Source: Flavobacterium humidisoli (lineage in GTDB: Bacteria > Bacteroidota > Bacteroidia > Flavobacteriales > Flavobacteriaceae). From it: DNA of 64,000 bases. The translations under genes were made by a program, and so were the position numbers. This document shows positions 49,793-58,010 of the stretch, piece by piece. The first letter of the stretch is position 1. The number at the start of each line of letters is the position of its first letter. The notes below the pieces were generated by a model that saw nothing but the letters and a program-made list of their open reading frames with translations, was not told the origin of the DNA and made no database searches. Where the stretch lies: assembly GCF_023272795.1 (NCBI RefSeq), contig NZ_CP096829.1, positions 248,001 to 312,000 on the forward strand, given 5' to 3'.

Positions 49793-50929
49793 ATGAAAAC
49801 TGTCATGTCCAAGAAAGCACTTTTTATTTTATTATTCTTATCCAGTTTTATTGGTTTCAGCCAAAGTTTAGCTTTATCTAAAGATGCTAAAATTAGCATT
49901 CTGACTTGTGGACTTGGAAACGAAACGTATTCTTATTTCGGACACACAGGAATTAGAGTTTTAGATCCTGGAAACAATTTTGACGTTGTTTACAATTACG
50001 GAACTTTTGATTTTAGAACTCCAAATTTTGTTCTAAAGTTCGCAAAAGGAGATCTCCAATATTTTGCAACAGTACACTCTTATGCCGATTTTTTTAATGA
50101 ATACACTTATGAAAAAAGAAGTATTTATGAGCAAGAATTACTGATTTCTCAAGATTTAAAACAAAAACTTTTTGACCGATTAAATGCCGTTTTAGCTTCT
50201 GACGAGCGTTATTATACATACAAATTTATCGATAAAAACTGCACTTCGATGGTTGTTGATGTGGTGAATAAAACTTTAGGCGGAAATGTAATTGCTAAAA
50301 CAGAAGACACAGACAAAACCTATCGCTCTATTCTATTTCCTTACTTTGATGGTCATTTCTACGATCAATTGGGAACAAGCATTATTTTTGGAACGAAAGT
50401 AGATCAAATGGGAACAAGAATTTTTCTTCCATTTGAATTGAAAAACAGTTTAGACCAAACTACTTTTCAAAATAAACCTCTAGCTTCAAAAAGCACAACA
50501 CTACTTGAATTTACAAAAGAAACACCAACTTCTTGGTGGAATAACATCTATACCTATCTTTTTATTCTGCTTTTTGTAATCTTCGCCCGAAACAAAACAG
50601 TCGATAAAATCTACTTTTTGATTTTATCTCTTATTGGAATATTCTTTGTTATTATGGGATTTTATTCTTTTCACCAAGAACTGGCAATGAATTATAATGT
50701 TCTATTATTCAGTCCACTATTATTGGTTTTAGTTTTATTTTCTATTTTCAAAAACAAATTATGGACTTATCGATTTTCGTTAATCAACTTTATACTTTTA
50801 GTGATTTACTTTTTGTTTTTGATTAACAAAGCACATTTCTTCATCACTTTACCGTTAATCGTTACAAGCGGAGTGGTTTTAGTGCGAACAGCTATTCGCA
50901 ACAAAAAACCAATTCCGATTATAATCTAA
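49793..50929 (+). CDS. Lnb N-terminal periplasmic domain (DUF4105-like) membrane protein
   Basis: 378 residues. Signal peptide or first helix (about 7-24), then a periplasmic domain of about 220 residues (residues 27-245) with ILTCGLGNETYSYFGHTGIR, NYGTFDFRTPNFVLKFAKGD, LQYFATVHSYADFF and KFIDKNCTSMVVDVVNKTLG. The C..GH...D and NCTSM strings are the core of the DUF4105/Lnb family, whose fold is of a papain-like or NlpC-like kind, so Cys and His could be catalytic. The last 130 residues hold four to five helices (YLFILLFVIFA, IYFLILSLIGIFFVIMGFYS). Lnb in Staphylococcus transfers acyl chains between lipoproteins; that activity cannot be assumed here. Same operon as the PorV/PorQ protein; converges with the polysaccharide locus 6 bases away. 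Confidence 0.85.
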   Translation: MKTVMSKKALFILLFLSSFIGFSQSLALSKDAKISILTCGLGNETYSYFGHTGIRVLDPGNNFDVVYNYGTFDFRTPNFVLKFAKGDLQYFATVHSYADFFNEYTYEKRSIYEQELLISQDLKQKLFDRLNAVLASDERYYTYKFIDKNCTSMVVDVVNKTLGGNVIAKTEDTDKTYRSILFPYFDGHFYDQLGTSIIFGTKVDQMGTRIFLPFELKNSLDQTTFQNKPLASKSTTLLEFTKETPTSWWNNIYTYLFILLFVIFARNKTVDKIYFLILSLIGIFFVIMGFYSFHQELAMNYNVLLFSPLLLVLVLFSIFKNKLWTYRFSLINFILLVIYFLFLINKAHFFITLPLIVTSGVVLVRTAIRNKKPIPIII

Positions 50930-50935
50930 AAAATA

Positions 50936-52333
50936 TTATTGGCCTCTGTAGAACAAAACCGTAGTAATGGTTTTGAAAGTGATACTCAAATCAAGAAAAA
51001 CACTTCTGTGCTTGATGTAGTATAGATCGTATTGAAGTTTAATCAAACTCTCATCTATAGATTCTCCATAAGAATAATTAACCTGCGCCCATCCTGTAAG
51101 TCCAGGCTTAATTACATGACGTGTTTCATAAAAAGGCATTACAGCAGCGATTTCTTCAACAAAAAAAGGACGCTCAGGCCTTGGGCCAATTACGCCCATG
51201 TCTCCTTTTAAAACATTAATAAATTGAGGCAGTTCATCTATTCTTGACTTTCGCATAAATTTACCAAATGGAGTAACCCTTTTATCATTATGAACAGCAA
51301 AAACAGCTCCATTGGTTTCTGAATTCTCTGTCATGGTTCTGAACTTATAGATCTTGAAAATATCTCCATTTTTCCCTACTCTTTCTTGAGTATAAAAAAG
51401 GCTTCCTTTATTTGCAAAGATGTTGCAAATAAAAATTATTGGCATAAAAACTAAGGAAATTAATAGTCCAAAAATAGAAAACATAATTTCTATAAGCTGA
51501 ACAAATGACAAATAAAGTTTATTGCTATTACTTCTGCTGAAAGGAAAAAATCTATAAAAATCTTTTTCTATATGATGAACCGGGATTCGTTGTGTCTTAC
51601 TTTCATAAACCTGAGTATATTCTCGTATAATAGTTCCCTTTTCTAATAAATGAAGCAATTGCTGATATAAATCTGGAGTGATTCCGTCTGTATTTTGAGA
51701 AGCAATAATGATTTCTGAAACATGATGTGTCGATACAAAATGTTCTAAAGCATCTTTCTTTACTTCTTTTACATAATGAAAATCTAGATTTTCATTTGCA
51801 ATAGAATCGGAATTTACAAAACCAATAATTTTATAATGCGGATCGACATTCTCTAATCCTAAAACCAATTCTTCAACTTCGCTTTGGTCACAAATCAAAA
51901 CTGCACTTTGAGAAAAACGATGAGAGGCTAGAAAGTAGCAGTAAAACAAACGCCATAACAACAGCGTGATTAATATTGTAAAATAAAATATTAGTATAAC
52001 GAGCCTCTGTTTAGGCAATACAGGAGAAAGAATTGGTGTAAACAAATAAGCCAGGACAGTGGCAGTAACAGTAAAAACGACATTCTGCAGAATCTGAAGC
52101 TGATTGCTTGCCACTTGTAAATTATAAATTTCGAATATTACTCCAAAAATATAAAGATAGGCAATTAGTAAAAGAATACTCAACGAGCTGTGAATATCAA
52201 ATTCAAAATAATGATAGTCAAATACTGAGCTTAATAGATATAACGCGGATAAAATAAAAATAGCATCGAAAGAAAGGAGTAATATCTTCCTCTCCGAAAT
52301 TTCGAAATGCATTTTCTTTTTTGAGAACATCAT
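50936..52333 (-). CDS. Polyprenyl-phosphate sugar-1-phosphate transferase (initiating glycosylphosphotransferase)
   Basis: 465 residues, inner membrane. N-terminal part with four to five helices (LLSFDAIFILSALYLLSSVF, LSILLLIAYLYIFGVI), a CoA-binding-like middle region (about 145-235, SAVLICDQSEVEELVLG, KIIGFVNSDS), then a further helix and the catalytic domain: GKNGDIFKIYKFRTMTENSE, MRKSRIDELPQFINVLKGDM, GVIGPRPERPFFVEEI, KPGLTGWAQVNYSYGESIDE. This is the WbaP/WcaJ type that loads a hexose-1-phosphate onto undecaprenyl phosphate, starting the repeat unit. It is the last gene of the leftward polysaccharide locus and has a TACATTTG -7 element of its own at 52363-52370. The exact sugar is not shown. 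Confidence 0.95.
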   Translation of the reverse strand: MMFSKKKMHFEISERKILLLSFDAIFILSALYLLSSVFDYHYFEFDIHSSLSILLLIAYLYIFGVIFEIYNLQVASNQLQILQNVVFTVTATVLAYLFTPILSPVLPKQRLVILIFYFTILITLLLWRLFYCYFLASHRFSQSAVLICDQSEVEELVLGLENVDPHYKIIGFVNSDSIANENLDFHYVKEVKKDALEHFVSTHHVSEIIIASQNTDGITPDLYQQLLHLLEKGTIIREYTQVYESKTQRIPVHHIEKDFYRFFPFSRSNSNKLYLSFVQLIEIMFSIFGLLISLVFMPIIFICNIFANKGSLFYTQERVGKNGDIFKIYKFRTMTENSETNGAVFAVHNDKRVTPFGKFMRKSRIDELPQFINVLKGDMGVIGPRPERPFFVEEIAAVMPFYETRHVIKPGLTGWAQVNYSYGESIDESLIKLQYDLYYIKHRSVFLDLSITFKTITTVLFYRGQ

Positions 52334-52362
52334 TTGTAGGTTTTAATTGGGTTAGGGCAAAG

Positions 52363-52370
52363 CAAATGTA
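52363..52370 (-). promoter_or_regulatory. -7 element of the initiating transferase gene
   Basis: CAAATGTA on the plus strand is TACATTTG on the minus strand, 30 bases before the start codon, in the 61-base gap between this gene and the polymerase gene. It suggests that the last gene of the locus can be transcribed separately. Confidence 0.5.
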
Positions 52371-52394
52371 TCGCAAAAAAATATAACTAATCTA

Positions 52395-53735
52395 TTAATT
52401 TTCTGTTTCTTCAGGAATTTTCACTTGTACAAAAAGAAGCGATAATGCATATACAAACGCAGGGGCGGCAGTTCTCATTGCTGCATGATTAATGGTTAAA
52501 AGCCAAAATATTATAAATGGCAAAAAATATAAATGTTGTTTATTGTTTATATAAACTACAAATGGAACTGTAACAAGAATTAAAAAAGCTACAATCCCAA
52601 AAACTCCATGTTCGGCAAGTAGTCTGGTTATCTCACTATGTGATGCGGCTTGTCCTCCTAATTCCTCTTCCCTTTTGGATTTACTTAGCCCAGCTCCAAC
52701 ACCCAAAAGAGGGCTATCCATAAAAAGATTTATTTCTGCATCCATAATTTCTTCTCTTCCTCCCAAACGATCTTTTTTCTCACGGCCACGAGCATCTTTA
52801 TTAGTATAACGTTTTTCAATTAGACCTCCTGTTTGAGAGGAACTATATGTCCAAACCCCAATACTGACGATTCCTGTTAAAATAAATATTAAATTTAATT
52901 TACTTTTCCCTTTGGCATTAGAAAAATAATAGAGTAAAAACAAAAAACACACAATCATTGCAGCTGCGGTCATAATTCCTCCTCTCGAAAAAGTAACAAT
53001 GCCTCGATAACTGATGAAAATAAATAATATCGAATTAATAAATAACTCTATTTTAGATTTTGAGAATAAAATCAACTGTGTGAAAAAGATAAACATTCCA
53101 AGTCCCAAGATAGTAGAAACTTGATTCGGTCCAAAACCTCCTGAAGTTTCAAAATTTGATTGTGTACCAGTCACAACATCTTTAATACTTGGTGCATATA
53201 AAAATAGATATACAGTTATGGAAATTATTGGAAACCCCATTATTATTAAAACTTTCCCAAGTGTATCAAATGCAATTCTTCTATTAAACATATAAATCGC
53301 ACACATAGCTATGCATAATGGGCCTGATAAATTAAAAAACAAAGATTTTTTAAGATCAACATCTATCCCAGCTTCCGAAATCGTAATGAAAATAGCAGGA
53401 ACTAATAGTAATAAAAACACTAAATATATTAATCCATTTTTCGAAAAATTACTATAAACCATTCCAAAAATCATGAAGAATATTACGGAAAATTTTGCAA
53501 ATTCATTGTTTAAATTTCCTCCCGTCATTCGTAAAAAAACCTCTGCTCCAACTAAATAAGCACTTACAAAAAGCACTTCATTATTTTTGTTTTTACTTGT
53601 ATAAACAATTATAAATCCTACAATGATAATAAGTAAAGCATATATCTTGGATATAAATGGAATAACAAAGACGACTAATGCTAATAATGCATGAAAAACA
53701 ATTAAGGTTAAATAAGTAAGTTTTGAGTTTTTCAT
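52395..53735 (-). CDS. O-antigen ligase/polymerase family membrane protein (Wzy/WaaL-like)
   Basis: 446 residues from the ATG at 53735; a TTG seven codons earlier would overlap the upstream gene. About twelve helices, with many small hydrophobic segments (LTLIVFHALLALVVFVIPFI, LLLIIVGFIIVY) and a large periplasmic loop near residues 300-380: RYTNKDARGREKKDRLGGRE, MDAEINLFMDSPLLGVGAGL, EEELGGQAASHSEITRLLAE followed by HGVFGIVAF. That loop (GREEI ... P.LG.G ... SH.E..RLLAEHG) is the Wzy_C/WaaL pattern. So it either polymerises repeat units or transfers chains to an acceptor; within a locus with an initiating transferase the polymerase role is likely. Confidence 0.9.
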   Translation of the reverse strand: MKNSKLTYLTLIVFHALLALVVFVIPFISKIYALLIIIVGFIIVYTSKNKNNEVLFVSAYLVGAEVFLRMTGGNLNNEFAKFSVIFFMIFGMVYSNFSKNGLIYLVFLLLLVPAIFITISEAGIDVDLKKSLFFNLSGPLCIAMCAIYMFNRRIAFDTLGKVLIIMGFPIISITVYLFLYAPSIKDVVTGTQSNFETSGGFGPNQVSTILGLGMFIFFTQLILFSKSKIELFINSILFIFISYRGIVTFSRGGIMTAAAMIVCFLFLLYYFSNAKGKSKLNLIFILTGIVSIGVWTYSSSQTGGLIEKRYTNKDARGREKKDRLGGREEIMDAEINLFMDSPLLGVGAGLSKSKREEELGGQAASHSEITRLLAEHGVFGIVAFLILVTVPFVVYINNKQHLYFLPFIIFWLLTINHAAMRTAAPAFVYALSLLFVQVKIPEETEN

Positions 53736-53745
53736 TATAAAATAT

Positions 53746-54834
53746 TTACTCTGCAAAAGTAATCAAAGATTGCAACCATGTAATGTACTCTTGTAAAATT
53801 GATTTTTCGCTAAAATTTTGATTCACAAAACAATTCAAATTTTTCCCTAATAATTTTCGGACACCTTGCTCTTCAATCAATTTCTGGACTGAATCTACAA
53901 ACTGACTTAAATTATTTGAATCAATTATCAAACCTTCATTAGGTGAAGGAATAACTTTTGAAATTTCACCAACATTGGTTGCCACAACAGGTAAACTGGC
54001 TAGTCCATATTCTAAAACAGCCAAAGGAAGCCCTTCTGAAAAGGAGGTTAAAACTGCGATTTCGCACTGTTTCAACAAATCTTGTACATTATTTACTGCT
54101 CCATAAAAAAATACATTTTTAGAAAGTCCTTTATCTTTAACCTGATCAAATAGATTTGCGCTATAAGAATCGTTAAATTTTTTTCCTATCAAATGAAAAG
54201 TCCAATCCGGAAATTTTTCATGAATTTCCTTTGCACCATTAATCAATAATTCATGGTTCTTTTGAGGGCGTAAATTTGCAACACAAATTATTCTTTCACC
54301 ATCTTTTCCTTCTAATTTAAAAGTACTTAAGGAAGCTTCAGGTTCGATAATAAAATTAGGAAAATATATAACATTTTGGCAATTTAGATAATTTTGCGCC
54401 CATTTTTTTAGAGGTTGATTGACAGAAATAATCCCTAAAAAGAAAAAGGATGAAAGTTTTAATATCAAATTTTTTCGTGCTGAAAGATTCTGTGAAATTC
54501 CATAATGATCATGCCAAATTATTTTAACCTTTGGTATTATTAGTTTCACTACCACTCCAATAAAGAATGAGGAACTATGTGCATGAATAAGCTCTACTTT
54601 ATTCCTCTTGATATAATTTCTTAATCTTAAAATTGCACCTAAATCTAACGCAGATTTTTTTTTCAAGAATGAATAAGTTACTTTTTCATTTAAGTGATCT
54701 AAAAGTAAACCTTCATTTCTTGTAGCAATTAATCCTGAAAACTCAATTTTTCCAGCAAGTGAATTTGCATAGTTGACAGCCATACGTTCTGCACCACCAA
54801 CTTCTAAAGAATCTATAATCTGTACAATTCTCAT
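53746..54834 (-). CDS. Glycosyltransferase, GT4 family
   Basis: 362 residues with two Rossmann-like domains (GT-B). N-terminus MRIVQIIDSLEVGGAERMAV followed by NYANSL is the usual GT4 start; VELIHAHSSSFFIGVVVK continues the N-domain. The C-domain shows ERIICVANLRPQKNHELLIN, DWTFHLIGKKFND, KNVFFYGAVNNVQDLLKQCE and IAVLTSFSEGLPLAVLEYGL, the EGLPLAVLE stretch being the nucleotide-sugar binding ExxxxxxxE motif. Cytoplasmic face of the inner membrane. It overlaps the preceding glycosyltransferase gene by 4 bases (ATGA) and so is translationally coupled to it. Donor and acceptor cannot be read from the sequence. Confidence 0.94.
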   Translation of the reverse strand: MRIVQIIDSLEVGGAERMAVNYANSLAGKIEFSGLIATRNEGLLLDHLNEKVTYSFLKKKSALDLGAILRLRNYIKRNKVELIHAHSSSFFIGVVVKLIIPKVKIIWHDHYGISQNLSARKNLILKLSSFFFLGIISVNQPLKKWAQNYLNCQNVIYFPNFIIEPEASLSTFKLEGKDGERIICVANLRPQKNHELLINGAKEIHEKFPDWTFHLIGKKFNDSYSANLFDQVKDKGLSKNVFFYGAVNNVQDLLKQCEIAVLTSFSEGLPLAVLEYGLASLPVVATNVGEISKVIPSPNEGLIIDSNNLSQFVDSVQKLIEEQGVRKLLGKNLNCFVNQNFSEKSILQEYITWLQSLITFAE

Positions 54835-55958
54835 TTTATCAGCAATTTTGAGATTTCTTTTTCAAAAACATCTGTAGTGAAATTGCGTGACCATTCCATC
54901 GCTATTTGACTTTTCTTTAAAAAATCATTTTGGTTCACTATTAAATTCTCTATCTGTTCAACATCTTTATCCAAATCCATTTCAAGCAGAGTCCCACGTT
55001 TACCATAATCTAACATATAAGAAACACATGATACTTTTGTCGCTATTGGAGTGCAACCCCAAAACATTCCCTCTGCGATGGCTTTTGGCCACCCTTCACT
55101 TTTTGAAGGTAAAATTACAAAGTGACTTTTTTGATAAACATCCTTTAAAGTTTCTTTATTCTGATTTCCTTTTAAATTGATATATTCCTCCAGTTTATTC
55201 ATTTGAACATAATTTTCTAGAGAATCTCTTTCGACACCATCTCCATACAAATCTAACGTCACATTGTAACCTTCTGTTACTAATTTTTCAACTAGTTCAA
55301 TACTATATAAAGGATTTTTACCTGAAACTAAACTCCCAACAAAAACGAATTTAATTCCAATGTTAAAATCAGTTTTCTCAATATTCTCTTTTTCTGCTTC
55401 AGAATAAGTTGCTGTAAAAAATGGTTTTATATTCTTTGATTGATTTTCCCAGTCTCCATATACTAAAACTTGCATATTTCTTGTTAGAAATGCATTATTA
55501 AGAATCCATTTTTGTAAGCGATAGCTCCAAGGCTGTTTACTTTTAGGATCCCAATTTCCAGCATATTTTGCTGTTTTAATTTTATTTGGAAAAAGAACCT
55601 GAACAAAACAACCAATTAGCCCCATATTTCCTGGACATCTCAAATGAATATGATTGGCTGCTTTCATTGCCCAAAATATCTTCCAAAAGATAGTCGGCAA
55701 TTTAAAAATTGATACTAAAATATTTTTTAGACTAATGAAACTAAAATCAGGAACTGCCTTAAAATTTATTTTATCATGCTGATACGAAATATCTATAGGA
55801 GTTATTTTTCGCTTTCTTAATGGAGCAACAATAATAACCTCGTCAACATATTCCAGCCAAATATTCATTTCTTGAACATAAGGTGAATATCCTAAATATT
55901 CATTGCTTTTGCAAACATGAGATACATGAGTTATGATAACAAATTTAACTGAGTTCAA
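54831..55958 (-). CDS. Glycosyltransferase, GT4-like
   Basis: 375 residues from a TTG start; the next in-frame ATG is 29 codons inside and would remove the N-terminal strand FVIITHVSHVCKSNEYLGYS. The N-domain has VDEVIIVAPLRKRKITP; a signature HLRCPGNMGLIGCFVQVLFP and KTAKYAGNWDPKSKQPWSYR stand in the middle. The C-domain has KFVFVGSLVSGKNPLYSIEL, VTLDLYGDGVERDSLENYVQ, SHFVILPSKSEGWPKAIAEG with the ExxxxxxxE motif, and CTPIATKVSC. It overlaps the upstream gene by 14 bases and the downstream one by 4. The HLRCPGN segment is uncommon in GT4 enzymes I know, so specificity is open. Confidence 0.9.
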   Translation of the reverse strand: MNSVKFVIITHVSHVCKSNEYLGYSPYVQEMNIWLEYVDEVIIVAPLRKRKITPIDISYQHDKINFKAVPDFSFISLKNILVSIFKLPTIFWKIFWAMKAANHIHLRCPGNMGLIGCFVQVLFPNKIKTAKYAGNWDPKSKQPWSYRLQKWILNNAFLTRNMQVLVYGDWENQSKNIKPFFTATYSEAEKENIEKTDFNIGIKFVFVGSLVSGKNPLYSIELVEKLVTEGYNVTLDLYGDGVERDSLENYVQMNKLEEYINLKGNQNKETLKDVYQKSHFVILPSKSEGWPKAIAEGMFWGCTPIATKVSCVSYMLDYGKRGTLLEMDLDKDVEQIENLIVNQNDFLKKSQIAMEWSRNFTTDVFEKEISKLLIK

Positions 55959-56964
55959 TCTTGTTTTTTTTTTCTACAATTGTTAGAATTCTCTTAATAT
56001 AATTTTTAGGGTGCAAATATTTTTCACTCCAAAGCAGATTCTCTTCTCCCATTTCTAAATATTTCTTATTCTCTAATAGATAATCAATTTTTTCTGGCAG
56101 TTCTTCATAAGCATTACGACTGCTAAGCTTCTCATAATTCACATGTTCATTAAAATTGTCAACTGAAATATTGAGTGGTGTTGTAACAACTGCTTTTCCA
56201 AATAATAAGTATTCGCCTATCTTCCAACCAGGAGTATCTTTAAGCCCATCATCAGCTATACAAATATTGCTCTTATTTAACGTATTAAAATAATTATTTT
56301 TATTTGATTGTTTTTTATCAAGTATTAGATCGGGAGCCAAGGTAATTGCTAACGGGTCACTCAACAAACCTACCGAAGCCTGTTTATATTTTTTTCTCAA
56401 TATCCTACACGCATTAACTCTAAATTCATTCTGAAGTCTTCTGCGCTCTTTTTCATCCTCATCTTTATGATTATCTGGATTCCATAATCTTGTATAAAAA
56501 ATCACATTTCCTCCAAAATCAATTGCCTTCTTCGGATATCTTTTTACGTCTACATGCTTATGTGAGGAACTTGTAAAAAAAGAAAACCGATCCATTGCTC
56601 TAACTACTTCGGTCCGGCTATATTTATGAAATAGTATGTCAGTCTTTAAGTTCATCAACAATAAATGACTTTTGTAAGACATTGACGTATTAAAATTTAG
56701 AGGGTATATATTATTTACATGATCTGCAGTGCGAAGAGATCTTTTAAAATAAAAATCATACAATTCTGGCAAATCTATAAACTCTGGCGAGTCAGAATAA
56801 TCAAAATAAATCCGTTTGTTTTCGATATATAATATTCCTCCGTTGTATTTTATTTTTTCATTTTTTACTAAATTAAACTCTATTCTCTCTTTTTTACAAA
56901 AATAAAAATAAGAATATACAAGCTGATTAATGTGTGAAGTCCAAACTGACAATTCTAATTTCAT
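55945..56964 (-). CDS. Glycosyltransferase-like protein of unknown type
   Basis: 339 residues. No signal peptide. The N-terminal two thirds (MKLELSVWTSHINQLVYSYF, FDYSDSPEFIDLPELYDFYF, HLLLMNLKTDILFHKYSRTE, NVIFYTRLWNPDNHKDEDEK) match no motif I recognise. The C-terminal third has ICIADDGLKDTPGWKIGEYL followed by LFGKAVVTTPLN, resembling the donor-binding helix of GT-B enzymes (usually TpgWKigEYLa.GkavVttPL), plus a C-terminal helix. So it is probably a glycosyltransferase of the GT1/GT4 clan with a divergent N-domain. It stands in the middle of a run of glycosyltransferases, 35 bases after a GT2 gene and overlapping the next by 14. Confidence 0.7.
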   Translation of the reverse strand: MKLELSVWTSHINQLVYSYFYFCKKERIEFNLVKNEKIKYNGGILYIENKRIYFDYSDSPEFIDLPELYDFYFKRSLRTADHVNNIYPLNFNTSMSYKSHLLLMNLKTDILFHKYSRTEVVRAMDRFSFFTSSSHKHVDVKRYPKKAIDFGGNVIFYTRLWNPDNHKDEDEKERRRLQNEFRVNACRILRKKYKQASVGLLSDPLAITLAPDLILDKKQSNKNNYFNTLNKSNICIADDGLKDTPGWKIGEYLLFGKAVVTTPLNISVDNFNEHVNYEKLSSRNAYEELPEKIDYLLENKKYLEMGEENLLWSEKYLHPKNYIKRILTIVEKKNKIELS

Positions 56965-56999
56965 AATTACTCGCCTTAATTTTACTTTAACGATCTATT

Positions 57000-58010
57000 C
57001 TAATTATCAGAAGTAGGTAAAGCAGGTTTAGCAAAAACTAAGCTGAAATAGCCAACCATCCTTCCGACTCCCTCAGTTAAAGGGACTATTTTGTTTTTCT
57101 CGGTCAAGATATTAACAAACCGAATTAAAAATAGCAAAACAGTAATAGAATTCCATTTAAAGCGATCAATAAATTTTGGATTTGGATTTTTAATCCTCCA
57201 AACATACCATCCATTTCTTACTACCATTTTCCCATACTTATATCGATTTGGTCTCCCTGATGGATCATGATAATGATACAATTTAGCATTTGTATTAATG
57301 ACATTTTTGCCAAATTGTAAAGCTCTTAAACTAAAATCAGCATCTTCATATAAACCATAACCTTCAAAAAATTTTGAAAATTTAATTCTATCAAGAATGC
57401 CTTTTTTAAATGACATAGACATTCCAATCAACAAATCCACTTCATAAGTTTTACCTGTCATAGGAAAACCACAAGTTCTTCCATGCGAATAAAGCGGCAT
57501 CTTTCCAGGTCCTAAGTTTGAGGCTAAACCAAGAGAATTTCTTGCAACGTTTCTTAAACCTTCTTTATAAAAATATCCTTCAAACAAATAAAACTTCTTT
57601 TTATTATAATTTCTATTATTGTCTTGGGGCTTCCATTTGTTTTCATTAATTGCAATTCCTCCAACACCAATAATATCATCATTACTTTGAAATGTATTAC
57701 AAATTTCCTTAAAATAATGAGGAGTTAATACAGTATCATCATCCAAAAAACAAACAATATCAGATTCTGGATCTACTTTTGAAATTCCAAAATTACGTTG
57801 TTTGGTTAACCCTCTGTCTTGATCCGAAACTTTGAAATATTTTAAATTATCATATTTATTTTGCTGCAAAATTATTCTCGTCTCATCGTTAATAGATCCG
57901 TCAATAATCAAAATTTCATTAGGATAATTTTCTTGAATTTTAACTGACTCAAGCAGTCTCTGCAAAGGTTTAGCCCTCATATAAGTACAGATTACTAACG
58001 AAACTCTCAT
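57000..58010 (-). CDS. Glycosyltransferase, GT2 family
   Basis: 336 residues from the ATG at 58010. A start nine codons earlier (TTG) is rejected, because the ATG gives a clean 4-base ATGA overlap with the stop codon of the upstream gene. The GT-A fold is clear: MRVSLVICTYMRAKPLQRLL, NYPNEILIIDGSINDETRII, GLTKQRNFGISKVDPESDIV and CFLDDDTVLTPHYFKEI (DxD metal motif near residue 90), later FFEGYGLYEDADFSLRALQF (the ED pair). Near the C-terminus a hydrophobic stretch (SITVLLFLIRFVNILTEK) suggests membrane contact. Sugar specificity unknown. Confidence 0.93.
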   Translation of the reverse strand: MRVSLVICTYMRAKPLQRLLESVKIQENYPNEILIIDGSINDETRIILQQNKYDNLKYFKVSDQDRGLTKQRNFGISKVDPESDIVCFLDDDTVLTPHYFKEICNTFQSNDDIIGVGGIAINENKWKPQDNNRNYNKKKFYLFEGYFYKEGLRNVARNSLGLASNLGPGKMPLYSHGRTCGFPMTGKTYEVDLLIGMSMSFKKGILDRIKFSKFFEGYGLYEDADFSLRALQFGKNVINTNAKLYHYHDPSGRPNRYKYGKMVVRNGWYVWRIKNPNPKFIDRFKWNSITVLLFLIRFVNILTEKNKIVPLTEGVGRMVGYFSLVFAKPALPTSDN

